A stretch of DNA of 64,000 bases, taken from NCBI RefSeq assembly GCF_036013525.1, contig NZ_CP107853.1, forward strand, positions 6,510,001-6,574,000, in the 5' to 3' direction. Shown piece after piece: positions 40,760-48,638 of this stretch (positions are counted from its first letter, which is position 1; each line of letters starts with the position of its first letter). A model generated the notes under the pieces. It saw only the letters and a list, made by a program, of their open reading frames with translations, ran no database searches and was not told the DNA's origin. This stretch comes from Nonomuraea sp. NBC_00507. GTDB lineage: Bacteria > Actinomycetota > Actinomycetes > Streptosporangiales > Streptosporangiaceae. Both the position numbers and the translations under genes were made by a program.

Positions 40760-41593
40760 TCAGGACCTGCGGCGGGCCGCCGTGAGGTCGCCGGACAGGT
40801 AGGCGGCGCACTCGTCCCGGTAGTGGAGCGTACGGCTGCGCAGCCGCTTGGGGTCGGCGAGCACCGCCCGGGACACCGAGGGCAGGACGGCATGGCGTAC
40901 CGGCCCGAACAGCCGGGCCACGTCGGCAGGCGTGGCCCCCTGCGCGCCCAGCCCGGGCGCGAGAATGGGCCCGTTGAGGTCGGTCAGCGAGTGCTCCAGC
41001 TTGGGCAGCGTGGCGCCCATGACCACCCCGACGGGCCCGAACGGCGTGTGTCCCGCGTTGGCCGCGGCGGCCCCGGCCAGTACCTGGCCGGCCACGAGAT
41101 GCTGGAGCTCGGCCGCTTCCGGATTGGAGGTGCGGGCCAGCACGAACACCCCCGCGTCGTTGGCCACGGCCGAGGTGATGGCCGCTTCCAGCGACCCGAA
41201 CCCCAGGTATGGGCTCAGCGTCACGGCATCGACCGCCAGCGGGCTGCCCCGGTCCAGGTACGCCTCGGCGTAGGCGGCCATCGTGCTGTCGATGTCGCCG
41301 CGCTTGACGTCCAGCAGCACCAGCGTCCCCGCCTCGCGCAGGTCGGCGATGGTGCGTTCCAGGACGGCGATGCCACGGCTGCCCCACCGCTCGAAGAACG
41401 CCGACTGCGGCTTGACCACGGCGGCCACGTCGGCCACCGTCTCGACGACCGTACGGCTGAAGCTTTCGAGACCGGACGGCGAGTCGTCCAGCCCCCAGGC
41501 GTCGAGCAGCATCGGGCTCGGATCGATGCCCACACACAGCGGTCCGCACTTGTCGAGCCTGGCTCGCAGGCGCGTTCCGAACGACTCGTCCAT
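40760..41593 (-). CDS. pyrF: Orotidine 5'-phosphate decarboxylase (mycobacterial-type PyrF)
   Basis: A 277-residue enzyme for the last step of UMP synthesis. The catalytic D-K-x-x-D array is LLDVKRGDIDSTM (K97 with flanking Asp), and APGLGAQGATPADVARLFG is the phosphate-binding loop. It belongs to the longer type-2 family found in actinobacteria (about 275-280 residues). In many actinomycetes pyrF lies directly before gmk and mihF; here it is alone, 19 kb from mihF. Start ATG at 41593. Confidence 0.95.
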   Translation of the reverse strand: MDESFGTRLRARLDKCGPLCVGIDPSPMLLDAWGLDDSPSGLESFSRTVVETVADVAAVVKPQSAFFERWGSRGIAVLERTIADLREAGTLVLLDVKRGDIDSTMAAYAEAYLDRGSPLAVDAVTLSPYLGFGSLEAAITSAVANDAGVFVLARTSNPEAAELQHLVAGQVLAGAAAANAGHTPFGPVGVVMGATLPKLEHSLTDLNGPILAPGLGAQGATPADVARLFGPVRHAVLPSVSRAVLADPKRLRSRTLHYRDECAAYLSGDLTAARRRS

Positions 41594-41716
41594 TTCCGGG
41601 CCCCTTCACGTATTCCTTGCGGCGACCCTATGGGACCGGCCGCCGGAGTGAACAGGAGAGAGACCGTTCCCGTTGGTCAGTCTTCCAGGAGTGGCCTCCG
41701 GGGTAGATCAGCAGAC

Positions 41717-42193
41717 ATGTACGAGATCGCCCATCGGGTGCTGGTGCTGCGCAGCGAACCCCCTCGTGACGTGGTCGTCACGGTCGGGGTGCCGTATGAG
41801 GAGCCGACCGGAGCGTGGTCGTGCCCCTACCGGATCGACGGACTCGACGGGTGGGAACATGAGAGGAAAGTCACAGCGGGCGACTCGCTCGGGGCGGTCG
41901 AGCTGGCGCTGGCGATGACGCGGGCCGCGGTGGCGGCCTCGCACGAGGCCAAGGAAGGGCTGCTGAGCTGGGAGGACGCCCCGTCCGGGCCGCAGGCGCG
42001 GACGGTGTACGTCACCTGGGACAAGGAACACGACATCGCCTATATCGCGATGAAGCACGAAATAGTCCCAGGCGAGGCGGCACGCCAGGTCGTGGCGGAC
42101 GACGTCGTCCTCGACTACGAGGACGCAGGGCGGCTGCTCGGCCTGGAGCTCATGAACGCCGCCACCCGGCTCCCGTCCGAGATGCGCATCTGA
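41717..42193 (+). CDS. DUF6968-DUF2283 two-domain protein of unknown function
   Basis: A 158-residue protein. Residues 1-90 (MYEIAHRVLVLRSEPPRDVV, then GVPYEEPTGAWSCPYRIDGLDG) look like DUF6968. Residues about 97-158 (VYVTWDKEHDIAYIAMKHEI, then DDVVLDYEDAGRLLGLELMNA) match the small DUF2283 fold with its Tyr-Asp-x-x-x-Asp-x-x-Tyr-I start and D-Y-x-x-x-G-R-L-x-G-x-E end. Neither domain has a known role. It is a single gene between pyrF (divergent) and a membrane protein (convergent). Confidence 0.7.
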   Translation: MYEIAHRVLVLRSEPPRDVVVTVGVPYEEPTGAWSCPYRIDGLDGWEHERKVTAGDSLGAVELALAMTRAAVAASHEAKEGLLSWEDAPSGPQARTVYVTWDKEHDIAYIAMKHEIVPGEAARQVVADDVVLDYEDAGRLLGLELMNAATRLPSEMRI

Positions 42194-42220
42194 CATCCTC
42201 CGCGCCCGTGGGCGGCCGGC

Positions 42221-42580
42221 TCACCGGGACGTCAGCCACCGCCAGCGCGGCAGCTCCAGCACCACCGTGACCACGGCCAGCACGGACACCAGCGCGGCGG
42301 CGACCGCGTGCCACGCGGACCACGCCGCCGCCACCGCGGCCACCAGCTGCAGGACGACCAGGCCGATCGTCACCTGACCCGGCACGGCGACGATCACGTT
42401 CCGCTTGTCGCCCGGGGTGGAGAAGACCGTCGGAAGCCCGATCAGCACCACGACCGACACCACGGCCAGCGGCACCGAATGAGGGGCGAGGGCCCAGGGG
42501 GTCGCGACCCAGGCGACCAGTTCGGTGGCGAACCGGAAGGCGGACGCGACACGACCCTCCGGGCGGATGGGGGAGGACAC
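42221..42580 (-). CDS. Small integral membrane protein of unknown function
   Basis: A 119-residue protein with about four transmembrane segments (roughly 17-32, 36-52, 62-80 and 88-110) and a basic end (RWRWLTSR). The motif FATELVAWVATPWALAPHSV is common in a family of uncharacterised actinomycete membrane proteins. GTG start at 42580 lies six bases after a -10-like TAAGGT on its strand, so the transcript is probably leaderless. Divergent from the HAD phosphatase with 19 bases between. Confidence 0.7.
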   Translation of the reverse strand: MSSPIRPEGRVASAFRFATELVAWVATPWALAPHSVPLAVVSVVVLIGLPTVFSTPGDKRNVIVAVPGQVTIGLVVLQLVAAVAAAWSAWHAVAAALVSVLAVVTVVLELPRWRWLTSR

Positions 42581-42599
42581 TCCCGTACCTTACCTTTTC
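42581..42599. promoter_or_regulatory. Divergent leaderless promoter pair
   Basis: Nineteen bases separate the GTG of the leftward membrane-protein gene from the ATG of the rightward HAD gene. TACCTT (42586-42591) lies eight bases before the ATG, and its near-complement TAAGGT lies six bases before the GTG. Both fit -10 elements of leaderless transcripts. Confidence 0.45.
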
Positions 42600-43394
42600 A
42601 TGATCTTCCCCCGCATCGTCGCCACCGACCTCGACGGCACCCTCCTCACCTCCGATCGCACCGTGTCACCGCGTACCAGGAGAGCGCTCCAGACGGCCCG
42701 CGCGGCCGGCGCCGAGATCGTCTTCGTCACCGCGAGAGCGCCGCGCGGCGTGCGTGCGGTCGCCGAGCAGGCCGGCGTCTCGGGCACCGCCATCTGCAGC
42801 AACGGCGCGATCGTCTACGACCTGGGAACGGATGAGATCACCGGCAGCCTGCCGCTCGACCCGGCCTCCGCCAGGAAGGCCGCCCGGGCGCTCGCCGCGG
42901 CCCTGCCGGGGGTGGGGCTGGCTGTCGAGACCGGCCGGGCGATCCTGACCGAGGCCGCCTACACCAGGCGGATCGCCGACGACCTGGCGTATTACCGCGA
43001 GGTGCGCTCGGTGTTCGACGAGGACCAGCCCATCGTCAAGCTGCTCGCCCTGTCGTCGACGCACACGGCGGACGAGATGGCCGCGGCCGTGACGGCAGTG
43101 CTCGCGGGGCTCGCCGAGGTCACGCACTCCGGCGAGCACGGGCTCCTGGAGATCAGCGCCCCGGGGGTGACGAAGGCCGCCACGCTCGACCAGCTCTGTA
43201 AGGAGCGCGGCGTCGATCCGAGCGAGGTCGTGGCGTTCGGGGACATGCCGAACGACCTGGCCGTGCTCGCGTACGCGGGCGCCGGCTACGCGATGGCCAA
43301 CGCCCACCCGGCGGTGCTGGCCGCCATCGAGCGGCGCACGCTGTCCAACGATGAGGACGGCGTGGCCGTGGTGCTGGAGCGGCTCTACGGCTGA
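42600..43394 (+). CDS. Cof-type HAD phosphatase
   Basis: A 264-residue haloacid-dehalogenase phosphatase. Motif I is VATDLDGTLL (Asp nucleophile and acid), motif II FVTARAP, motif III Lys in GVTKAATLDQLCKE, and motif IV FGDMPNDLAVLAYAG. The C2B cap between motifs II and III is typical of Cof/YidA enzymes acting on sugar phosphates and nucleotides. The start ATG at 42600 has no ribosome site, in line with a leaderless message. The stop overlaps the HxlR gene end by ten bases. Confidence 0.92.
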   Translation: MIFPRIVATDLDGTLLTSDRTVSPRTRRALQTARAAGAEIVFVTARAPRGVRAVAEQAGVSGTAICSNGAIVYDLGTDEITGSLPLDPASARKAARALAAALPGVGLAVETGRAILTEAAYTRRIADDLAYYREVRSVFDEDQPIVKLLALSSTHTADEMAAAVTAVLAGLAEVTHSGEHGLLEISAPGVTKAATLDQLCKERGVDPSEVVAFGDMPNDLAVLAYAGAGYAMANAHPAVLAAIERRTLSNDEDGVAVVLERLYG

Positions 43395-43774
43395 CCTGCG
43401 GCATGGTCGCCGCCTCTGGTCGCCGGTGGTTCAGGGGCGGTGTCCCAGCGATCTTGCGCGGCCATCACCTCGTCGGCGTGCGTGAAGGCCCATTCACCGA
43501 ACGTCTCGATCGGGCCGAGGAGGGTGCGGCCCAGGTCGGTGAGCTCGTACTCGACCCGCGGCGGGGCCTCGGCGTACGTGCGGCGCACCACCAGGCCGTT
43601 GAACTCCAGGCGACGCAGCGTCTCGGTGAGAACCTTGGTGCTGATGCCGCCGATCTCCTCGCGCAGCCGGCCCGGCCGCCGGGGGCCGTGCCGCAGGGAC
43701 CACAGGACGACAGCGCTCCAGGTGTTGCCGATCAGATCGAAGGCGAGTCTGGCCTGGCAGTCGGCGAGGAACAA
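43385..43774 (-). CDS. HxlR family transcriptional regulator
   Basis: A 129-residue winged-HTH regulator. LIGNTWSAVVLWSLRHGPRRPGRLREEIGGISTKVLTETLRRLEFNGLVVRR is the HxlR/MarR-like HTH and wing, and VEYELTDLGRTLLGPI the following strand and helix. Cys6 near the N-terminus is at the place used for redox or electrophile sensing in related proteins. TTG start at 43774 with GGAGG seven bases upstream. Divergent from the F420/NADP reductase gene with 88 bases between, which it likely controls. Confidence 0.88.
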   Translation of the reverse strand: MFLADCQARLAFDLIGNTWSAVVLWSLRHGPRRPGRLREEIGGISTKVLTETLRRLEFNGLVVRRTYAEAPPRVEYELTDLGRTLLGPIETFGEWAFTHADEVMAAQDRWDTAPEPPATRGGDHAAGQP

Positions 43775-43862
43775 CGAGAGCCTCCGTTAGGCACCGAATG
43801 GTGTGTGACGAGCTTTCTACTGTCCTCCTATCAGATAAGCCCCACACAGGAGGAGGACGGTC

Positions 43863-44525
43863 ATGCGTATCGGGTTTCTGGGCGCGGGCGGCATGGCGGA
43901 CGCCCTGGGCACACAGTGGGCCAGGGCCGGGCACGAGGTGATGATCAGCGGCAGAGACCTGGGCAGGAGCGCCGCTCAGGCCGAGAAGATGAGTGCCGCC
44001 CTGCCGGGGACGCCGGTCCGCGCGGGGAGCTGGGCGGAGGCGGCCCGGTTCGGGGAGGTCGTGGTGGTGGCCGTCAGGGCGGCGGGGCTCGTCGACGTGC
44101 TGGAGGCGTGTGGTGCTGCGCTGCGCGGCAAGCCCCTGGTCGACGTCACCAATGCCGCCGACCTGGCCGCGTATGATCCGGGACGCCCGCTCGCCGGCCT
44201 GATCCGCGATCTCACCGGCGGTCACGTGGTGAAGGCGTTCAACCTGTGCCATGTGGACGTATGGCGGATGACGCCGCCGGTGTTCGACGGGCGGCCGCTC
44301 GCCGTGCCGTTCTGCGGCGACGACCCGGCGGCGCTGGCGGCCGTACGCACGCTGGTCGCCGATCTCGGCTGTACACCGGTGGACGGTGGAGGGCTCGGCC
44401 GGGCGAGGTTGCTGGAGGCGACGGCGGCGTTCGTGATCGGCCTGTGGTTCGGGGGCGCCGACGCCCAGGCGATCCTGCCCCCGCTGGCCTCCTCCGGCGC
44501 CCACCTCCCGGCCGAGCCCCGCTGA
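43863..44525 (+). CDS. NADPH-dependent F420 reductase-like protein
   Basis: A 220-residue Rossmann protein. MRIGFLGAGGMADALGTQWARAGHEVMISGRD is the NADP-binding G-x-G-x-x-G motif with an Arg in the phosphate pocket. GKPLVDVTNA and VVKAFNLCHVDVW are the usual second-half segments of F420:NADP oxidoreductase homologues. True F420 binding cannot be shown from sequence; related proteins include plain NADP-dependent reductases. GGAGGAGG precedes the ATG. Under probable HxlR control. Confidence 0.82.
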   Translation: MRIGFLGAGGMADALGTQWARAGHEVMISGRDLGRSAAQAEKMSAALPGTPVRAGSWAEAARFGEVVVVAVRAAGLVDVLEACGAALRGKPLVDVTNAADLAAYDPGRPLAGLIRDLTGGHVVKAFNLCHVDVWRMTPPVFDGRPLAVPFCGDDPAALAAVRTLVADLGCTPVDGGGLGRARLLEATAAFVIGLWFGGADAQAILPPLASSGAHLPAEPR

Positions 44526-44635
44526 CGCTGGTGTACGCCCTGAGGTGTAGCGGTGATGACGACGGGTGGCGGATGCCCGGCGCGCCTGACGGCATGATCC
44601 TGGAGGCCTTCCTACGAGGTCGAAGGAGTGTCCAC

Positions 44636-45007
44636 GTGGTTACACAGGTCGCCAAGACAAGCGGGTACCTGACCGCGTTCAAGATCGCCGCCACCCTCAA
44701 CACGCTGGCCGTGCTCGTCCAGGCCGTGACGGCCGGCCAGCTCATGAGCGGAGGAGGCGCCGGCATGCACGGGATGGGGGCGCTGGCCGTGCACCTGCTG
44801 GGTCTGGCGCAGCACGTCGCGGCCGTGCTGCTGTGGCGGCCGGGGCGCGGCGCCGCCTGGCCCGCCCTGGTCAGCCTGGCTGTGCTGCTGCTCGGCTTCG
44901 TCCAGTCCATGCTCGGCGGCTCGGGCGCGGTGGCCGCCCACGTGCCGCTCGCCATGGGGCTCTTCGGGCTCAGCGTGTGGCTGCTCGTGTGGGCGTGGCG
45001 CCGCTGA
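44636..45007 (+). CDS. Small membrane protein of unknown function
   Basis: A 123-residue protein with four predicted helices (about 10-32, 44-62, 68-86 and 95-118). GTG at 44636 is preceded by AAGGAG at seven bases, which decides the start. LTAFKIAATLNTLAVLVQAVTAGQLM and the histidine-containing MHGMGALAVHLLGLAQHVAAV resemble small actinomycete proteins of the DUF2231/DoxX-like size class, but I do not recognise the family. Confidence 0.65.
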   Translation: MVTQVAKTSGYLTAFKIAATLNTLAVLVQAVTAGQLMSGGGAGMHGMGALAVHLLGLAQHVAAVLLWRPGRGAAWPALVSLAVLLLGFVQSMLGGSGAVAAHVPLAMGLFGLSVWLLVWAWRR

Positions 45008-45070
45008 GCCCGGGAGCGCGCTCGGGGGCGGGGAGGTCCCGTCGGAGGGCGGTGGGCCGGCGCGGGCTCA
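45005..45070. terminator. Possible shared terminator between convergent genes
   Basis: TGAGCCCG at 45005 and its exact complement CGGGCTCA at 45063-45070 enclose the whole gap between two convergent genes and include both stop codons. The loop is long (50 bases) but itself GC-rich and able to fold. Confidence 0.3.
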
Positions 45071-45703
45071 GGTGACCGTGCCGGCCTCGACGTGATAAAG
45101 CCCTGTGAAAAGTGGCCAGGTCAGGGCGGCCATTTCCGCAGGGGAGCGGGGGCAGCCGCGCTGCAGCCAGTCGGCGGCCACGCCGATGATCGCCCCGGCG
45201 GTGAACGCGGCACGGACGTCGTGCGGGCTGTCCAACGGCGAGGAGGCCCGCCGAGGGAGAGCGCCGTCGGCGTCTCGATGCGTGTGGTCGTAGACGGTCG
45301 CGGTGATGCGGCGGCGGATGTGGTCGGAGACGCGTGCGCTGCCCTGCGGCCCCAGCAGGGCTCGGTAGAGCCCGGCGTGCTCGGCGAGGCTGGCGAAGAA
45401 CGCCTCCAGCGACTCCGCCGCGCCCTGTTCCCGGTCCGCCGAGTCCACGTCGGGGACCGGCAAGGAGTCGATCAAGCCGTCGATCATCGCGGTGCAGGCG
45501 GCCTCGGCCAGCTCGTGGACGTCCCGGTAGTGGTCGTAGAAGGTCGAGCGGCTCACTCCGGCCCGCTCGGCGACGTCGGCGACGCTGATCCGGGACAGGT
45601 CCTGCTTCGCGACGAGCTCGATCAGTCCGCGTGCCAGGGCCGCGTGGGTGCGGCGCACGCGCCGGTCGCCCGCTGAGGGGGTGGTGTTTCTGGTCGTGGC
45701 CAC
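45068..45703 (-). CDS. TetR family transcriptional regulator
   Basis: A 211-residue repressor. The HTH is RISVADVAERAGVSRSTFYDHYRDVHELAEAA (about 37-70). The remainder is a variable ligand-binding domain of the AcrR_11/TetR_C type. GTG at 45703 lies six bases after a -10-like TAGGCT, so a leaderless transcript is likely. It is divergent from the ferredoxin reductase/P450/ferredoxin operon, and a 30-bp inverted repeat lies between them, so it most likely represses both. Confidence 0.92.
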   Translation of the reverse strand: MATTRNTTPSAGDRRVRRTHAALARGLIELVAKQDLSRISVADVAERAGVSRSTFYDHYRDVHELAEAACTAMIDGLIDSLPVPDVDSADREQGAAESLEAFFASLAEHAGLYRALLGPQGSARVSDHIRRRITATVYDHTHRDADGALPRRASSPLDSPHDVRAAFTAGAIIGVAADWLQRGCPRSPAEMAALTWPLFTGLYHVEAGTVT

Positions 45704-45723
45704 GTCATCAGCCTATCAACAAA

Positions 45724-45753
45724 CGACATATGCAGGTTTTCCTACATTTGTCG
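45724..45753. promoter_or_regulatory. TetR-type operator (30-bp inverted repeat)
   Basis: CGACATATGCAGG (45724-45736), four T, then CCTACATTTGTCG (45741-45753). The arms pair at 11 of 13 positions. A -10-like TAATGT at 45756-45761 for the rightward operon lies next to it, so bound repressor would block that promoter. Confidence 0.7.
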
Positions 45754-45845
45754 GGTAATGTGGTGTCGCGGGACGACCGAAAGGACCACGACACCATGCG
45801 GAAAGCTGCCGTCCGGGCCGCCACCCTGCACCGGGGGGACGCCTC

Positions 45846-47111
45846 GTGAGCACGCTCGCGAGCGTCCTGATCGTCGGGGCGTCGGCCGCCGGCCTGAGCA
45901 CGGCGGAGGCGCTGCGGCGGCACGGCTACCAGGGCCGGCTGACGCTGCTCGACGCCGAACGCCATCAGCCCTACGACCGGCCGCCGCTGTCGAAGCAGGT
46001 CCTGGCCGGCACCTGGGAGCCGTCCCGCGCGCAGCTCCGCACCGACACGCAGCTGGAGGCCTTGCGGGCCGAGTTCGTGCTGGGCGAGCCCGCCGTCGCG
46101 CTGGACGCGGCGGCGCGTGCCGTCACCACCGCCTCCGGCCGCGTACTGCGTGGCGACGCCGTGGTCATCGCGACCGGCTTGACGCCCTGCCGGCTCCCCG
46201 GCCAGGACAGCCAGAACGGCCAGGACGGCCAGGACGGCCAGAACGGCCAGGACGGCCAGAACGGCCAGAACGGCCAGCACGGGTTGGCGGGCGTGCACGT
46301 GCTTCGCGGCCTGGACGACGCTCTCGCCCTGCGCCACGACCTGACCGCCGCTGAAAGGCTCGTGGTCGTGGGGGAGGGCGTGCTGGGCGCGGAGACCGCC
46401 GCCACCGCCCGCACCATGGGCCTGGACGTCACCCTTGCCGGCATGGGGCACACCCTTCTGGGTGACCTGCTCGGCGACGTGGTCGGCGCGATGCTCACCC
46501 GGACGCACACCGAGCGCGGAGTACGGTTGCGGCTCGGCTCCGTGGTCGAAGGGCTGGCCGGCGCCGGCGGACGGGTCATGGGGGTGCGGCTCGCCACCGG
46601 CGAGCTCCTGCCCGCCGATGCCGTCGTGGTGGCCATCGGCTCCCGCCCGGCCACCGGCTGGCTGACGGACAGCGGCCTCACCGTGACCGACGGGGTCGAG
46701 TGTGACTCGCGCTGCCGCGCCGCCGAGGGCGTTTACGCCGTCGGCGACGTGGCCTCCTGGGAGCACGAGGGCCTCGGCAGGCGGCTGCGCCTGGAAAACC
46801 GCACCAACGCCACCGAGCAGGCCCAGGTGGTCGCGGCCAACATCCTCGGCGCGGACCGGCCCTACACGCCGATCCCGTACTTCTGGACCGACCAGTACGA
46901 CGTCAAGATCCAAGCCCACGGCCTGCCGTCGGCGGCGGCCGAGCTGGACATCGCCGAGGGCGATCCGGCGCAGCACCGCTTCACCGCCCGCTACCTCGAG
47001 GGCGGCCAGATCACCGGCGTCCTCGGCTGGAACATGCCCAAGCAGGCCCGCCTCCTGCGGCAACAGGCCCTCGGCAGCCGGCAGGCCACTCAGCCCTTCG
47101 CACCCGCGTGA
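45846..47111 (+). CDS. Ferredoxin reductase (FAD/NAD) of the P450 system
   Basis: A 421-residue FAD-dependent reductase that passes electrons from NAD(P)H to the ferredoxin encoded two genes on. FAD motif VLIVGASAAGLSTAEALRRHG (7-27), RPPLSK, NAD motif VVVGEGVLGAETAATAR, and the FAD O2 motif GVYAVGDVASW. C-terminal FWTDQYDVKIQAHG is typical of rubredoxin/ferredoxin reductases of the BphA4 type. Residues about 119-145 are a Gly-Gln-Asn/Asp repeat caused by a 9-bp tandem array. GTG start at 45846. Confidence 0.92.
   Translation: MSTLASVLIVGASAAGLSTAEALRRHGYQGRLTLLDAERHQPYDRPPLSKQVLAGTWEPSRAQLRTDTQLEALRAEFVLGEPAVALDAAARAVTTASGRVLRGDAVVIATGLTPCRLPGQDSQNGQDGQDGQNGQDGQNGQNGQHGLAGVHVLRGLDDALALRHDLTAAERLVVVGEGVLGAETAATARTMGLDVTLAGMGHTLLGDLLGDVVGAMLTRTHTERGVRLRLGSVVEGLAGAGGRVMGVRLATGELLPADAVVVAIGSRPATGWLTDSGLTVTDGVECDSRCRAAEGVYAVGDVASWEHEGLGRRLRLENRTNATEQAQVVAANILGADRPYTPIPYFWTDQYDVKIQAHGLPSAAAELDIAEGDPAQHRFTARYLEGGQITGVLGWNMPKQARLLRQQALGSRQATQPFAPA
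46200..46280. repeat. 9-bp tandem array inside ferredoxin reductase gene
   Basis: Nine head-to-tail copies of GGCCAGRAC (second copy starts with A, last ends CAC) encoding (GQD/N)9. The unit is a multiple of three so the frame is safe. It sits in the loop between the FAD and NAD domains, where homologues have a short turn. Such arrays change length by slippage. Confidence 0.95.
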
Positions 47112-47172
47112 CGGCGGCGAACAGCCGGCCGTTCCCGGGCGACCAACCCATCCGTTCATGAGGAGATGCCGA

Positions 47173-48387
47173 ATGAGTCTCGACGAGCAGGCCCTGACCT
47201 ACCCGATTCCCAACGACGCGCCGCTGGAGCCGCCCGCGGAGTGGGCCGAGTTGCGCGGCAAGTGCCCGGTGGCCCACGTGACGCTGCCCAGCGGCGACCA
47301 GGCGACGCTGCTGACCCGCTACGACGACGTCAAGCAGGTGCTGGCCGACCCGCGCTTCACCCGGCTGCTGAACGCTCCCGACGCGGCCCGGCTGTCGGCC
47401 ACGGACGACGGCGGGCTGTTCAGTAGCGAGATGGCGGCGATCATCCCGGACGGCGGGGAGGAGCACCAGCACTGGCGGCGCCTGGTCGGCAAGTGGTTCA
47501 CCGCCAAGCGCATGAACGCCCTGCGGCCCCAGATGGCGCAGATCGCCGAAGAGCTCATCGACGACATGGTCAAGCGCGGCGCCCCCGGCGACCTCAAGGC
47601 GAGCCTGGGCTTCCCGCTGCCGGTGTACGTCATCTGCGACATGCTCGGCGTGCCCGCCGCCGACCGGGACCGGTTCTCGTACTGGTCGGACACCCTGCTC
47701 AACCTCACCCGCTACAGCAAGGACGAGATCGACGCCGCCCAGGCCGAGTTCTTCCAGTACATGTCCGACCACCTCGCCGCCAAGCGCGCTGAACCGGGCG
47801 ACGACCTCTTGAGCGAGCTGATCGCGGTCGGCGCCCCCGAGGACGGCGGGCTGACCGACATCCAGATCCTCGTCACCGGAATGGCCCTGCTGGTCGCCGG
47901 GCACGAGACCACGGCCAACATGATCGGCAAGATGGTGAGCATGCTGCTGGCCGATCGCACCCGCTGGGAAGCGCTGCTGGCCGACCCGAAGCTGATCCGC
48001 ACGACCGTGGAGGAGTCGCTGCGCTTCGACGCCAACTCCGGCTTCGGCCTGCCACGCTACCTGCGCGACGAGACCGAGGTCAGCGGCACGGTTCTGCCCC
48101 GCGGCACCACGGTGATCTGCAGCATGGCCGCGGCCAACCGTGACGAGAGCGCGTTCGAGGCCGCCGACCACATGGACCTGACCCGCAGTCCCAACCCGCA
48201 CCTGGCCTTCGGCTCCGGCGCCCACTCCTGTCTGGGCCAGGCGCTGGCCCGTACCGAGTTGCAGGTCGTGCTCGAGGTGCTGCTGCGCAAGCTGCCGACC
48301 CTGGACCTGGCCGTGCCCGTGGAGGACCTGGAACGCGTGGAGGGGCTGGCCGTCGGCGGCCTGCGCACCGTGCCGGTCCGCTGGTGA
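47173..48387 (+). CDS. Cytochrome P450
   Basis: A 404-residue soluble monooxygenase. The I-helix oxygen-binding motif is VAGHETTANM (242-251), the K-helix ExxR is EESLRF (280-285), and the haem loop FGSGAHSCLGQALAR places the thiolate at C353. The size and motifs fit class I bacterial P450 (CYP105/107-like region, family not assigned). ATG at 47173 follows GAGGAGAT. It lies between its reductase and ferredoxin genes, so the whole electron chain is local. No biosynthetic gene cluster is attached, which favours a detoxification or catabolic role. Confidence 0.94.
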   Translation: MSLDEQALTYPIPNDAPLEPPAEWAELRGKCPVAHVTLPSGDQATLLTRYDDVKQVLADPRFTRLLNAPDAARLSATDDGGLFSSEMAAIIPDGGEEHQHWRRLVGKWFTAKRMNALRPQMAQIAEELIDDMVKRGAPGDLKASLGFPLPVYVICDMLGVPAADRDRFSYWSDTLLNLTRYSKDEIDAAQAEFFQYMSDHLAAKRAEPGDDLLSELIAVGAPEDGGLTDIQILVTGMALLVAGHETTANMIGKMVSMLLADRTRWEALLADPKLIRTTVEESLRFDANSGFGLPRYLRDETEVSGTVLPRGTTVICSMAAANRDESAFEAADHMDLTRSPNPHLAFGSGAHSCLGQALARTELQVVLEVLLRKLPTLDLAVPVEDLERVEGLAVGGLRTVPVRW

Positions 48388-48417
48388 CCGCCTGATCGAC
48401 ACACGGAGGGAATCATC

Positions 48418-48618
48418 ATGAAAGTCATCGTCGACGAGGTCAAATGCTGCGGCGCAGGCCAGTGCGTGCTGATCGCGCCGGAGGTGTTCGACCAGCGCGA
48501 GGACGACGGCATCGTCATCCTCCTGGAGGCTGAGCCGGACGCGGATCAGCACGCCCTGGTCCGCGAGGCCGCCGCGGTCTGCCCGGCCGCCGCCATCGAG
48601 CTCAGCGAAGAAGCGTGA
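48418..48618 (+). CDS. 3Fe-4S ferredoxin
   Basis: A 66-residue electron carrier. Cluster ligands are C10, C16 and C55 (KCCGAGQC and AVCPAAAI); the position that would be a fourth ligand is G13 in the first motif, so a [3Fe-4S] cluster is expected as in P450 partner ferredoxins. C11 is an extra cysteine next to the first ligand. ATG at 48418 with GGAGG upstream; last gene of the P450 operon. Confidence 0.93.
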   Translation: MKVIVDEVKCCGAGQCVLIAPEVFDQREDDGIVILLEAEPDADQHALVREAAAVCPAAAIELSEEA

Positions 48619-48638
48619 GCCCAGGGCCGATCCAGCCG

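Noticed and set aside
46200..46280. 9-bp repeats considered as a CRISPR or iteron array
   Set aside because: The unit is far too short, has no spacers and is in frame inside a conserved gene.
45846..48618. P450 operon considered as part of a secondary-metabolite cluster
   Set aside because: No polyketide, peptide or terpene synthase, or tailoring set, is present on either side within the window.
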